Shown: positions 27,285-35,985, numbered from the stretch's first letter. The stretch is 64,000 nucleotides of DNA from Mesorhizobium sp. L-8-3 (GCF_016756615.1 NZ_AP023262.1:868001-932000), one strand, 5' to 3'. Program-made: numbers and translations. The notes: a model not told the origin generated them from the letters alone.

Positions 27285-27713
27285 ATGCTGAGTGATGCCG
27301 ACCAGGCCCTGATCGCTTTGTTGCGCGAGAACGCGCGGATGCCGGCGACCGAACTCGCCAGGAGACTCGGCGTGTCGCGGGCGACGTTGCAGAGCCGGCT
27401 CGAAAGGCTTGAACGGCGCGGCGTCATCACCGGCTACGGCGTGAGGCTCTCTTCAGAGCACGAAGCCAATCTGGTGCGCGCCCATGTGCTGGTGACGGTG
27501 CTGCCGAAACTGTCGACCTCGGTCGAGGCGGAACTGCGCCGCATCCGCGACGTTCGCACATTGCATTCGGTGAGCGGCAATTTCGACATGATCGTCATCG
27601 TCGAGGCCCAGTCGGTCGCCGACCTCGACAAGCTCATCGACCGGATCGGCGCCCTGGATGGCGTGGAGCGGACCCTGTCGTCGGTCATCCTGTCGACCCG
27701 GATCGAGCGCTGA
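27285..27713 (+). CDS. Lrp/AsnC-family transcriptional regulator
   Basis: A regulator of about 142 residues. HTH LARRLGVSRATLQSRLERLERRG (about 25-47) is of the VSRAT subgroup, which includes several amino-acid catabolic activators. The RAM domain follows, with SGNFDMIVIVEA in the effector-binding region. Two starts are possible: an ATG at 27285, which I chose because it fits the family length, and a TTG at 27255 with AGAAGG upstream, which would overlap the putative operator. It is divergent from the lysine-6-dehydrogenase-like gene and probably controls it in response to an amino acid. Confidence 0.92.
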   Translation: MLSDADQALIALLRENARMPATELARRLGVSRATLQSRLERLERRGVITGYGVRLSSEHEANLVRAHVLVTVLPKLSTSVEAELRRIRDVRTLHSVSGNFDMIVIVEAQSVADLDKLIDRIGALDGVERTLSSVILSTRIER

Positions 27714-27881
27714 GCCGCGCGCCGGCCAACCGACGCCCATGCCGGTCTGGACGGCCGCGATGACCACGTGGAACACACTTTGGCCGATGAAGTCGCACGC
27801 TCTGCCACTGTTCGAAGGCTTGCAAAATGCGAGATGGAGGCGAATTCTCTGCCGCCCGCGAAATGAGCATAGGAGAGAGCT

Positions 27882-28586
27882 ATGGCAGTGGAAAAAGTGG
27901 CGGTCGTCACGGCAGGCGGCAGCGGCATGGGCGCCGCAGCGGCGAGACGCCTCGCCGCTGATGGCTTCAGGGTCGCGGTCCTGTCGTCCTCCGGCAAGGG
28001 TGAGGCGCTGGCGGCGGAACTCGGCGGCTTGGGCGTGACCGGCTCCAACCAGTCGAACGACGACCTGAAGCGGCTCGTCGATGGCGCTTTGCAGCGCTGG
28101 GGTCGCATCGACGTCCTCGTCAACAGCGCCGGTCACGGCCCGCGGGCCCAGATCATCGAGATCAGCGACGAGGACTGGCACAAGGGCATGGACACCTATC
28201 TGATGAATGTCGTCCGCCCCACGCGACTGGTCACGCCGATCATGCAGAAGCAGAAGGCGGGCGTCATCATCAACATCTCGACCGCCTGGGCTTTCGAGCC
28301 GAGCGCGATGTTCCCGACCTCGGCCGTGTTCCGCGCGGGCCTTGCCGCTTACGCCAAGATCTTCGCCGACGCCTATGCGGCAGACAATGTGCGCATGAAC
28401 AACGTGCTGCCGGGCTGGATCGACAGCCTTCCGGCAACCGAAGAACGCCGCGACAGCGTGCCGATGAAGCGCTACGGCACCAGCGAGGAGATCGCCGCGA
28501 CCGTCGCTTTTCTCGCATCGGACGGAGCGGGCTACATCACCGGCCAGAACATCCGCGTCGACGGCGGCCTGACCCGGTCGGTCTGA
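27882..28586 (+). CDS. SDR-fold protein lacking the catalytic Tyr
   Basis: A 234-residue SDR-fold protein with a good cofactor motif (TAGGSGMG, 10-17), NSAG (81-84) and the NISTAW strand with Ser133. However the usual Y-x3-K active site is not there: the aligned segment reads FPTSAVFRAGL (144-154), so the Tyr position is Ser147 or thereabouts and the Lys is Arg151. The rest (VLPGWIDSLP, then SDGAGYITGQNIRVDGG) is normal. It may be a noncanonical oxidoreductase that uses another acid, or a binding protein. The segment order is intact, so it is not a simple decayed gene. Confidence 0.85.
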   Translation: MAVEKVAVVTAGGSGMGAAAARRLAADGFRVAVLSSSGKGEALAAELGGLGVTGSNQSNDDLKRLVDGALQRWGRIDVLVNSAGHGPRAQIIEISDEDWHKGMDTYLMNVVRPTRLVTPIMQKQKAGVIINISTAWAFEPSAMFPTSAVFRAGLAAYAKIFADAYAADNVRMNNVLPGWIDSLPATEERRDSVPMKRYGTSEEIAATVAFLASDGAGYITGQNIRVDGGLTRSV

Positions 28587-28597
28587 TCCTGCCGGGG

Positions 28598-28855
28598 GCC
28601 GGCCTTGCCCGCCCTGAATTGTGGACGCTGACGCCATGGGTCGGCGGGCTCTGGGTCGCGCCGGATGCGCGTCGGCGCGGCGTCGCATCTGCGCTCGTGG
28701 CCTATGCCGCCGAAAAGGCGCGGGAACAGCGCGTCCGCGCGGTCCATGCCCTCACCGCCGGAGCGGAAGTTGTCTTCCGGCGGCTCGGCTGGCAACGGAT
28801 CGCTTGTCGACTGATCGAAGGGCAAGATTATCGCGTGCTTCGGATGGCGCTTTGA
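28598..28855 (+). pseudogene. GNAT acetyltransferase, C-terminal remnant
   Basis: About 85 residues match only the second half of a GNAT N-acetyltransferase: RPELWTLTPWVGGLWVAP, then the acetyl-CoA loop RRRGVASALVAYA and a terminal VFRRLGWQRIA. No initiation codon with a ribosome site precedes it, and the N-terminal strands of the fold are absent because the SDR gene ends just upstream. It is most likely a truncated remnant; a short functional start at a TTG (28619) cannot be excluded. Confidence 0.72.
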
Positions 28856-28927
28856 CCTTTTTGCCTTGAGTTCGTCACGCTGTTGATGGAAACCGGAGGC
28901 GAGAGGGCGAGGACGCCCGGGAGAAAG

Positions 28928-29686
28928 ATGATGTCGCCGCATTCTGAACGGCTCGATATCAGGAGCTACAGCGGTGAAGTGCAATCGCATCGGCACGACT
29001 ACCATCAGGTGGTGCTGCCGCTGAGCGGCGTCATGGACATGGAGATCGACGGCCGCGGCGGTCTCGTCGCGGCCGGGCGCGGCGCCATCATCGCGACCGA
29101 TGCAACGCATGCCTTCCAGGCGCCGCCCTCGGGACGTTTTGTGGTGGCGGACCTCCCTGACGATGGAAACTCGGCCCTCTGGACTGAGGCCGAGCTTTTC
29201 CGACGTACCGCCTTCTTCACCATCACGCAGCCGCTGCAGAGCCTCATCGACTATCTGGCGGCGACGATCGACATCGTTACCCCGGCCGCGCGAAGCCACT
29301 GGTGCGGGCTGCTCGTCGAGACGCTGAACGCATCGCAAGCCGAGCCGGCCACCGCCGCAGACATGATTGTCGAACGGGCGATCCGTTTCATGCGGGCGAA
29401 GCTGGAGCAACCGATCACCGTCGCCGACATCGCAGCCGCGGCGGGCGCGGGCGAGACGCGGCTTCACGAGTTGTTCCGCCAGAGAACCGGCGATACGCCG
29501 CATGGCCGGCTCGCGGAATTGCGGCTCGATGCGGCCTGCCGCCTCCTGACCACGACGTCGCTGCCGATCGCCGAGATCGCCGTAAGGACCGGTCATGCCG
29601 ACCAGAGCGCGCTCACCAGGAAGCTGCGCATCTCGCGCGGCGTCACGCCCGCCGTGCTGCGGCGCGGTCGCGGAGCCTCTGGATAG
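28928..29686 (+). CDS. AraC-family regulator with cupin N-terminus
   Basis: A 252-residue AraC regulator. The N-terminal cupin-like sensor (about 5-80) has SHRHDYHQVVLPLSG, with several metal-ligand-like histidines. The C-terminal HTH pair (about 155-245) reads ITVADIAAAAGAGETRLHEL and PIAEIAVRTGHADQSALTRK. Start ATG at 28928 is chosen for its GGGAGAAAG ribosome site. It lies 84 bases upstream of an EamA transporter gene on the same strand and is the natural candidate to regulate it. Confidence 0.9.
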   Translation: MMSPHSERLDIRSYSGEVQSHRHDYHQVVLPLSGVMDMEIDGRGGLVAAGRGAIIATDATHAFQAPPSGRFVVADLPDDGNSALWTEAELFRRTAFFTITQPLQSLIDYLAATIDIVTPAARSHWCGLLVETLNASQAEPATAADMIVERAIRFMRAKLEQPITVADIAAAAGAGETRLHELFRQRTGDTPHGRLAELRLDAACRLLTTTSLPIAEIAVRTGHADQSALTRKLRISRGVTPAVLRRGRGASG

Positions 29687-29770
29687 ACTTCCGGACTTCT
29701 CGACTATCCCGTCCCTGCCCGCCTCGGGCAGAGTGGTCTCCTGTTTTACGGGACATCGGGAAGACAAGGA

Positions 29771-30673
29771 ATGGGCGACGGCAGAGGGCGGGCGACGATC
29801 ATCGGAGGCATCGCGATCCTGCTTTGGGCAGCGCTCGCTCCGCTCACCGTATTCACGACAGGCATACCGCCTTTCGAATTGCTGGCGCTGAGCTTCGCCG
29901 TCGCCTTCCTGAGCGGGATCGTCCTGCTCGGATTTCGTGGAAGCCTCGCCGAGCTGCGCCAGCCTGCCGCCCCCTGGATGACCGCCTTCTTTGGTATCTT
30001 CGGCTATCACGCGCTCTATTTCTACGCGCTGAAGGCGGCGCCTGCGGCCGAAGCCAGCCTGATCGCCTATCTGTGGCCGCTGCTGATCGTGCTTTTCGCC
30101 GCGCTTCTGCCCGGCGAGCGGCTGGCCGCGCGGCACGTCGCTGGAGCATTGCTCGGCCTCGGCGGTACCGCACTGATCATACTCGGACGCGCGCCGTCCG
30201 CCACCGCCGACGCCTCGCTGTCGGGTTATGCGGCGGCCCTGATGTGCGCGCTGCTCTGGTCGGCCTATTCCGTGTTCAACCGACGCTTCGGGGCGACGCC
30301 GAGCGGCATGATCGTCGGCGTCTGCGGCGCGGTGGCCGTCGCCGGCGGCGCCTGTCATCTCCTGTTCGAGACGACGGTCGCGCCGACATCTGAACAGTGG
30401 CTGGCGATCGTCCTGCTCGGCGTCGGGCCGACGGGCCTGGCCTTCCTCGCCTGGGATCATGCGACCAAGCACGGGCACATTTCCCTGCTCGGCGCCCTGT
30501 CCTATCTCGCGCCGCTGCTGTCGACCGCCCTGCTGGTCGCGATGGGCAATGCACCGGCTACCGTCCGGCTTCTGGCAGCGGCCTTGCTCATCATCGGCGG
30601 AGCGGTGCTGGCGACAGGCATCGGCGGCGGCCGCAGGCGTGCAGCCGCCACTGCCTCCCGAGCCCGCGCCTAA
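29771..30673 (+). CDS. EamA/DMT-family transporter (YddG-like)
   Basis: A 300-residue inner-membrane protein with ten hydrophobic segments arranged as two EamA repeats. LLALSFAVAFLSGIVLL, YHALYFYALKAAPAAEASL and YLWPLLIVLFAALLPGERL in the first half are typical of the aromatic amino-acid exporter YddG branch. It is likely an exporter of amino acids or related metabolites, but direction and substrate are not shown by sequence. It follows the AraC gene. Its stop codon touches the intergenic repeat. Confidence 0.9.
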   Translation: MGDGRGRATIIGGIAILLWAALAPLTVFTTGIPPFELLALSFAVAFLSGIVLLGFRGSLAELRQPAAPWMTAFFGIFGYHALYFYALKAAPAAEASLIAYLWPLLIVLFAALLPGERLAARHVAGALLGLGGTALIILGRAPSATADASLSGYAAALMCALLWSAYSVFNRRFGATPSGMIVGVCGAVAVAGGACHLLFETTVAPTSEQWLAIVLLGVGPTGLAFLAWDHATKHGHISLLGALSYLAPLLSTALLVAMGNAPATVRLLAAALLIIGGAVLATGIGGGRRRAAATASRARA

Positions 30674-30772
30674 AGCGCGTCGCGATCTTTCAGGTTCGCT
30701 TTACGCGCTTTGGGGATTTGTTCTTACGCATGTCTTTGTCCCGAAACCCGTTCCCACATCAGGGAGACATAC
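30672..30772. repeat. Rhizobiales-type intergenic palindromic repeat (degenerate copy)
   Basis: The element opens with a perfect 9-bp stem, AAAGCGCGT (30672-30680) with ACGCGCTTT (30703-30711). It then runs through ATTTGTTCTTACGCATGTC and TTGTCCCGAAACCCGTTCCC to GGGAGACAT, which pairs imperfectly with ATGTCT. The order of words (GCGCGTCGCGATCTTTCAGG, CGCATGTC, CCCGAAACC, TTCCCAC, GGGAGACAT) closely resembles a mosaic element I recall from many rhizobial genomes. It lies between two genes that converge, as such elements usually do. Confidence 0.75.
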
Positions 30773-30773
30773 T

Positions 30774-31586
30774 CTACTTCCGCGCCTCGCGTGCCAGGCG
30801 CATGAACTCCGCCGCGCGGTCAGGATCGACCGGGTTCCAGGTATTGCCGTCGACCTTGAGCGAGGAACCCACGATGCAGCCGTCGGCGACGGAAAAGACG
30901 TCGGCGACCGTTGCATGGCGCACGCCGGTGTTGACCAGCACCGGGGTACTTCCGCTCACCTTCTTGACGGCCTCTACCTCGCTCAGCGGCGCGGCTTCAC
31001 CCGTAATGTTGCCGGAGACGAGGATGGCATCGGGCAGGCTGGAAAAGATCGCGCTGCGGGCGCGTTCCGGCAGGCTGCGACGGTCGATCGAATAGGCGAA
31101 CTCGGCCGAGATGTTGTTGAACAGAGCAAGGTCTGGGCGCCCGACATGGTTGCGATACCGCATGGTCTCGCCGGCATTCGGCGTCCAGGGCCCCATGTCC
31201 GAGGCATAGTTGCCGGTGAGGATCTCGCGGATGAAGGCGGCGCCGGTCGCCGCGGCGAGCGCGACGGACGCCTTGGGGTCCCAGAGCACGTTGACCCCGA
31301 ACGGCACCGTCATCTCGCTGCGCAGCCGGCCGATGACGAAACCCATGGCGGCGGTCGAAGCGACGTCGACCTTGAGTTCATAGGGCCGGTCGTTCTCGTT
31401 GCCGAACATGAGCGCGTCGACACCGGCCGCCTGCAGCGCAACGAGGTCCTTGCGGGCGCGATCGACGATGCCGTCGATGCCGGACGCAGCGTCGTGGAGC
31501 GGCGCCCCCGGCAGCGGGTCGAGATGGACCATGGCAATGACCGGCTTGGTGTCGCCGAAGATGCGTTCGAACTTGGTTTGCGTCAC
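30774..31586 (-). CDS. BtpA/SgcQ-family protein
   Basis: A protein of about 270 residues with a TIM-barrel pattern. The family signature is present: KPVIAMVHLDPLPGAP near the N-terminus, then DGIVDRARKDLVALQAAGVD, FGNENDRPY, FGVNVLWDP and a C-terminal VGSSLKVDG with NPVD. BtpA was named from cyanobacterial photosystem I biogenesis; SgcQ is the enterobacterial paralogue in a carbohydrate operon. In proteobacteria the substrate is unknown. I chose the GTG at 31586, 11 bases after GGAGG; a longer frame overlaps the AhpD-like gene and is not supported. Confidence 0.8.
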   Translation of the reverse strand: MTQTKFERIFGDTKPVIAMVHLDPLPGAPLHDAASGIDGIVDRARKDLVALQAAGVDALMFGNENDRPYELKVDVASTAAMGFVIGRLRSEMTVPFGVNVLWDPKASVALAAATGAAFIREILTGNYASDMGPWTPNAGETMRYRNHVGRPDLALFNNISAEFAYSIDRRSLPERARSAIFSSLPDAILVSGNITGEAAPLSEVEAVKKVSGSTPVLVNTGVRHATVADVFSVADGCIVGSSLKVDGNTWNPVDPDRAAEFMRLAREARK

Positions 31587-31632
31587 GGCTGGCAATGCCT
31601 CCCTGAGCTCGGAAAAAGCCTCTGGCGCGGCT

Positions 31633-32226
31633 TCAGCGCGCCATCGCGTAATATTCGACGTTCGGTTCCATGGCGACGCCGCTGGCCACGCGGTTGGACA
31701 TGTTGAAGAAGCCGGCGACGAGCACGACGTCCCAGATGTCGCGGTCGGAGAAGCCCGCCCGGCGCAGAGCCTCGCGGTCCTCGTCGCCGATCTCGGCGGG
31801 GCGCTCGGTGATCTTCCAGGCGAAGTCCAGCATGGCGCGCTGCCGATCGGTAAGCGTGGCGGCGCGATAGTTGGCGACCAGCGTCTCGGCGAGATGCGGA
31901 TCGCCGGAATGATAGCGCACGGCCGCCCCATGCGAGACGAGGCAATAGTGGCAGTGGTTCACCGAGGACACCACGACCGCGATCATCTCGCGTTCCAGCT
32001 TGGACAGGCCGGACGGCGCCAGCATCAGGTCGTCCACCATACGGACGAAGGCCTCGAGCTTGGCCATGTCGAAGGAATAGGCCTTCAGCACATTGGGAAC
32101 GAAGCCGAGCTTCTCGTCGCACTTCCTGTAATACTGCGTCATCGCTTCGGAAAGCGGCGCGGGCTCGACGTCGAGCCCGGTGAGCGGACGCTCCGCGGCG
32201 GCGGTTTCGGCTTTGTCCTTCGGCAT
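31633..32226 (-). CDS. AhpD-like peroxidase-related protein (CxxC)
   Basis: A 197-residue protein of the carboxymuconolactone decarboxylase/AhpD superfamily. The redox site NHCHYCLVSHG (CxxC with flanking His) is intact. The surrounding LEREMIAVVVSSV and LDFAWKITERP helices and the closing DIWDVVLVAGFFNMSNRVA match uncharacterised peroxidase-related proteins. It probably handles peroxides or acts as a thiol disulfide enzyme. The ATG at 32226 has GGAGGG at a good distance and is preferred to the GTG three codons before it. It precedes the BtpA gene by 46 bases, possibly as an operon. Confidence 0.85.
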   Translation of the reverse strand: MPKDKAETAAAERPLTGLDVEPAPLSEAMTQYYRKCDEKLGFVPNVLKAYSFDMAKLEAFVRMVDDLMLAPSGLSKLEREMIAVVVSSVNHCHYCLVSHGAAVRYHSGDPHLAETLVANYRAATLTDRQRAMLDFAWKITERPAEIGDEDREALRRAGFSDRDIWDVVLVAGFFNMSNRVASGVAMEPNVEYYAMAR

Positions 32227-32334
32227 GGCAGGCACCCTCCCAATGTTGCGGCTTCGGCGGCAGCCGCGTGCGGACGCTGGTACACCGGCGCAGTCCGGAG
32301 CGCCAGCATTCGAACGGGGATCGGAGCGCGGGAC

Positions 32335-34212
32335 CTATCGCAACGCCCTCAACGCATTGAGGATGACCGCGACATCGATCGCCTCCTGGGCAAGTGCGCC
32401 CGCCACCGGCGGCAGGTAGCCGAAGGCGGCGACGACCATCGCGACAACGGAAAGACCGAGGCCGACGAGCACGCTCTGCATGGCGATCCGCCGCGTGCGG
32501 TGCGCGGCCCGGACGGCAGCGGTCAGGGTGTCGAGGCGATCGACCAGGAGAACCACGTCGGCGCTTTCGGAGGACGCGGCCGATCCGCGCGCGCCCATCG
32601 CAACCCCGACATCCGCGCTCGCCAGGGCCGGCGCATCGTTCACGCCGTCTCCCACCATCATGACCGGCGCCTGCACCCGCTCCTTCTTCACGATATCGAC
32701 CTTCGTCTGCGGATCGAGCTCGCCAAAGGCGTCGGCGATGCCGAGTTGCCTGCCGATCGCGGTCACCACATCCTGCCGGTCGCCGGAGGCCAGGACCACC
32801 CTGGTGACGCCGCTGTCGCGCAATGCATGTAGCATCGAAGCGGCGTCGGGCCGCACCCGGTCGGCCAGCATGACGATCCCGGCGATCTCGCCATCGATCG
32901 CAACGGCGACCACCGCCGTGCCCTCGGGCACGCCCTCGCGCAACGCGTAGGGGTCGCTGCGCCGGCTCCTGTCGCGCACGAAGCGGCTACCGCCGACGAC
33001 GACCGAGTGTCCGTCGACGGTGCCCGACACCCCGGTGCCCGCCACTTCGCTGACCTCGGTCGGCGGCGAAAGGTGCAGGCCGCGTTGATGGGCGCCGACG
33101 ACCAGCGCGTCGGCAATGACGTGGTTGGACGCCTGGTCGAGCGAAGCGGCGAGCCGCAACACCTCTTCGCCCGCCCAGCCGTCGGCTGTCCTGATGCCGG
33201 TGATCTCGGCCCTGCCGAAGGTCAGGGTGCCGGTCTTGTCCAGGATGGCGGTGCGGACCTTGGCGAGCGCTTCGAGCGCGCCACCGCTCTTCATGAGTAC
33301 GCCGAGCTTGGCCGCCCGCGACATGCCGGAGATGATCGCCACCGGCAGAGCGAGGATGAGCGGGCAAGGAGTGGCCACCACGAGCACCGCGAGCGCCCGA
33401 ATCCTATCCCCAGTCGCCCACCATGCCGCTCCAGCAATGAGCAGCGTCAACAGCAGGAACCAGATCGCGTAGCGGTCGGCGATCCGAACGCTCGGCGCCT
33501 TGCTTTCCTGAGCCTGTCTGACAAGGCGGACGATGTTGGCATAGGTGCTCTCCCCGGCCGGACGGACCGCGACCAGGTCGAACGCGTCGCCGACATTGGT
33601 CGAGCCGCTGAGGATCTCGTCGCTCTGCCGCTTTTCGACGGGAATGCTCTCGCCGGTGAGAGCGGACTGGTCTACCAGCGCCTCGCTCGACGCCACCGTC
33701 CCGTCGACCGGCACGACCTCGCCATGGCGAACCAGGATGCGGTCACCCTTGGCCAGCTCCTCGATGGCCACCTCGTCGAGCCGGCTGTCGACATAACGCA
33801 TTGCCGTCCGGGCGACGCGCCCGAGCAAGGCGGTCATCTCGCGGCGGGCGCGGCGTTCCGCATAACTCTCCAGAAGCTGGCCGCCGGCATACATCAGCGC
33901 CACGACGTTTCCGGCCAGCGGTTCCCCGAAAGCGAGCGCAGCCGTCATGGAAAGGGCCGCAACCAGATCGAGGCCGACCTCTCCCCGACGCAGGCTGGTA
34001 AGGATCTCCACGACGAGCGCCGCGAGCACCGGTAGCGTGCAAGCGGCCCAGATCCAGCCGGCCCAGTCCCCTCGACCTCCGAACCAGACAGAACCGCCCG
34101 CTGCCAGGCCGGCGACCGCAATGACGACCAGCAGGCTTCGGATCCTGAAAAGCGGCAGAGCGATCGGCAATGGATGTCCCGCCTGTGCGTGCGGCGACCG
34201 TTCGGTCGGCAT
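32335..34212 (-). CDS. P1B-type heavy-metal ATPase with TPC motif
   Basis: A 625-residue P-type ATPase. It shows TGES (187-190) in the actuator domain, the transmembrane ATPCPLILALPVA (280-292), phosphorylated Asp325 in DKTGTLT and MVGDGVNDAPAL near the C-terminus. There is no N-terminal metal-binding domain of the HMA type. The metal-site motif is TPC rather than the CPC or SPC of the well-studied groups. The usual SEHP/SxHPL nucleotide-site motif is SNHVIA (His364-Val365). The combination marks a less-studied subgroup; the metal cannot be assigned. It is likely an exporter. Confidence 0.9.
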   Translation of the reverse strand: MPTERSPHAQAGHPLPIALPLFRIRSLLVVIAVAGLAAGGSVWFGGRGDWAGWIWAACTLPVLAALVVEILTSLRRGEVGLDLVAALSMTAALAFGEPLAGNVVALMYAGGQLLESYAERRARREMTALLGRVARTAMRYVDSRLDEVAIEELAKGDRILVRHGEVVPVDGTVASSEALVDQSALTGESIPVEKRQSDEILSGSTNVGDAFDLVAVRPAGESTYANIVRLVRQAQESKAPSVRIADRYAIWFLLLTLLIAGAAWWATGDRIRALAVLVVATPCPLILALPVAIISGMSRAAKLGVLMKSGGALEALAKVRTAILDKTGTLTFGRAEITGIRTADGWAGEEVLRLAASLDQASNHVIADALVVGAHQRGLHLSPPTEVSEVAGTGVSGTVDGHSVVVGGSRFVRDRSRRSDPYALREGVPEGTAVVAVAIDGEIAGIVMLADRVRPDAASMLHALRDSGVTRVVLASGDRQDVVTAIGRQLGIADAFGELDPQTKVDIVKKERVQAPVMMVGDGVNDAPALASADVGVAMGARGSAASSESADVVLLVDRLDTLTAAVRAAHRTRRIAMQSVLVGLGLSVVAMVVAAFGYLPPVAGALAQEAIDVAVILNALRALR

Positions 34213-34376
34213 GTTCCGGTCGGAAATGAAGCACGGGATATGCGTGGGAGGAAAGGGCTTTGGCCGCCGGGCCGCAATCGCGGCAGCGCCGCGCGGCCAA
34301 ATGGACGCGCGGTGCTGCCTTTTTTCGGATGTTCGGAACGTCCCGGTGGACCAGAGGAAGCGCTCCGGCAGTCGGA

Positions 34377-35171
34377 TCAGGCGTCGCCCTGCATGCGCCC
34401 CTTGAAGAAGTCGAGGTGCTTCTGCTGCGCATCGATCATGCGCTCGCGATACTTGCCGTAGATGACGTCGGTGTCGTGCAGCGTCACGCCGGCGATGGTC
34501 GGCGAGGCGAAGGTCGGCAGCTCGACGCCGCGCTCGCCGAGCCTGGCGGCGGTGCGGGCGACCAGCTCATGCATCAGCATCATGGCGAGCACGGTCGAGG
34601 AGCCGGCGACCGGACGCGTCCAGCCCTCTACGGGCACGATCGCATCCTCGATCGGCGAACGCGTGTCGATGACGATGTCGGCCGCATCGGCCAGCCGCTT
34701 GCCGGAGGAATGGGTGGCCGGCTTGTCGAGATTGTGCGTGCTGGTGATGGCCACGACGAACAGGCCGCGCTTCCTGGCGTAAAGTGCGGTATCGATGCCC
34801 GAGGCATTGCGGCCGCTGTGGCCGAAAATGACGATGCTGTCACCGGGATTGAGCGGCTGATGGTCGAGGAACTTCTCGGCATATTTCTCGGTGCGCTCGA
34901 GCCAGAGCAGTTCGCGGACGCCGCCGGCGCCGAGCACATTGTGCCACATCACGCGCGGATCAGTCAGGGGGTTGAAGCCGACATAGCTGCCGTAGCGGGG
35001 GAATGTCTCCTGGCAGGGCAGCACCGAATGGCCCGATCCGTAGAGATGGACGAGGCCTTCGTTTTGAAGCGTGTCGGCGAGCTTCGCGGCCGTCGTCTCG
35101 AGCGCGGATTCGTTCTTCTCCGCCGCTTCCTCGGCGAGCTTGACGAGGCGGCTGATATAGAGGGAGGACAT
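34377..35171 (-). CDS. SIS domain protein (UPF0309-like sugar-phosphate binding)
   Basis: A 264-residue cytoplasmic protein with an SIS (sugar isomerase) fold: VHLYGSGHSVLPCQE (about 40-54), SIVIFGHSGRNASGID (about 110-126) and KPATHSSGKRLADAADIVID. The family, UPF0309, is usually found beside GntR regulators and amino-sugar uptake genes. It may isomerise or deaminate a sugar phosphate. The start is the ATG at 35171. It is the distal gene of the ABC operon, downstream of GntR. A longer frame running into the GntR gene is not supported. Confidence 0.85.
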   Translation of the reverse strand: MSSLYISRLVKLAEEAAEKNESALETTAAKLADTLQNEGLVHLYGSGHSVLPCQETFPRYGSYVGFNPLTDPRVMWHNVLGAGGVRELLWLERTEKYAEKFLDHQPLNPGDSIVIFGHSGRNASGIDTALYARKRGLFVVAITSTHNLDKPATHSSGKRLADAADIVIDTRSPIEDAIVPVEGWTRPVAGSSTVLAMMLMHELVARTAARLGERGVELPTFASPTIAGVTLHDTDVIYGKYRERMIDAQQKHLDFFKGRMQGDA

Positions 35172-35238
35172 GGGGTTTTTCACTTTCCTTGTTGAAGTCA
35201 GGGATGCCTTGTTTGAACCAGAGCTGGCCTTGTTGAAG

Positions 35239-35985
35239 TCAGAGATGGAGCTTCGAGCGGATTTCGTAGCGGTCGCCACGCATCGTGGAGGCGGTGAATT
35301 CGAAGGGGCCGATGGCGTCGGAGGTGATGCGCTCGACCATGAAGACCGGGCTTCCCGGCGCGATCTCGAGCAGTTCGGCCTCTTCCGGCCCCACGGCGCC
35401 GACCCGAAACACCTCGCGGGCCTCACGCGGAGTGATACCGAAACGATTGCGCAGCGTGTCGTAGAGCGAAGCGGCCGGATCGGCCTTGTCGAGGAAGCCG
35501 GCGACGCGCGAGACCGGCATGTAGACGGTCTGGATGCCGATCGGCGCCTTGTTGCCGAGCCGAAGGCGGCGCAGCCTCACGGTAGGCGCGCCGAGCTTGA
35601 CCTCCAGCGCCCCGGCGACATCGGGTGCGGCGGGAACCTCAGCGAGTTCGAGCACACGCGAGCCGACGACAAGACCGAGATTCGCCATCTCCTGGGTGAA
35701 GCTCGTCAGCCCGCGCACGCCGGCGATCACCGTCGAACTACGCACGAAGGTGCCGCGCCCATGCTCCCGTCTGAGCAGCCCCGATTCCTCGATGTTGCGC
35801 AAAGCGTGACGGGTGGTTATGCGGCTGACCCCCAGCATCTGGCTGAGCAGTTCCTCATTGGGGATCTGGGTGCCATCCTTCCAGGTCCCATCGGCGATAA
35901 GCGACCGCAGGGCCTGCTCGGCCTGATGCCAGAGCGGTTCCGGCCGGTTGCGGTCGGGCTTCGGAAAAACGCCGATCCCGGTCAT
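35239..35985 (-). CDS. GntR-family regulator (HutC subfamily)
   Basis: A 248-residue regulator. The GntR HTH (about 15-80) has LWHQAEQALRSLIADGTWKD and LLSQMLGVSRITTRHALRNI, then HGRGTFV. The C-terminal UTRA domain (about 100-240) has PVFMVERIT near the end, the usual sensor of sugar phosphates or amino-acid derivatives. GGAGG precedes the ATG at 35985. The start overlaps the ROK kinase stop by four bases, so it is co-expressed with the operon it probably represses. A palindrome upstream of the first gene (40000-40015) is a candidate site. Confidence 0.92.
   Translation of the reverse strand: MTGIGVFPKPDRNRPEPLWHQAEQALRSLIADGTWKDGTQIPNEELLSQMLGVSRITTRHALRNIEESGLLRREHGRGTFVRSSTVIAGVRGLTSFTQEMANLGLVVGSRVLELAEVPAAPDVAGALEVKLGAPTVRLRRLRLGNKAPIGIQTVYMPVSRVAGFLDKADPAASLYDTLRNRFGITPREAREVFRVGAVGPEEAELLEIAPGSPVFMVERITSDAIGPFEFTASTMRGDRYEIRSKLHL

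Noticed and set aside
28532..30478. A 648-residue minus-strand frame across SDR, AraC and EamA genes
   Set aside because: No domain, low-complexity Arg/Gly-rich composition; the opposite strand has real genes.
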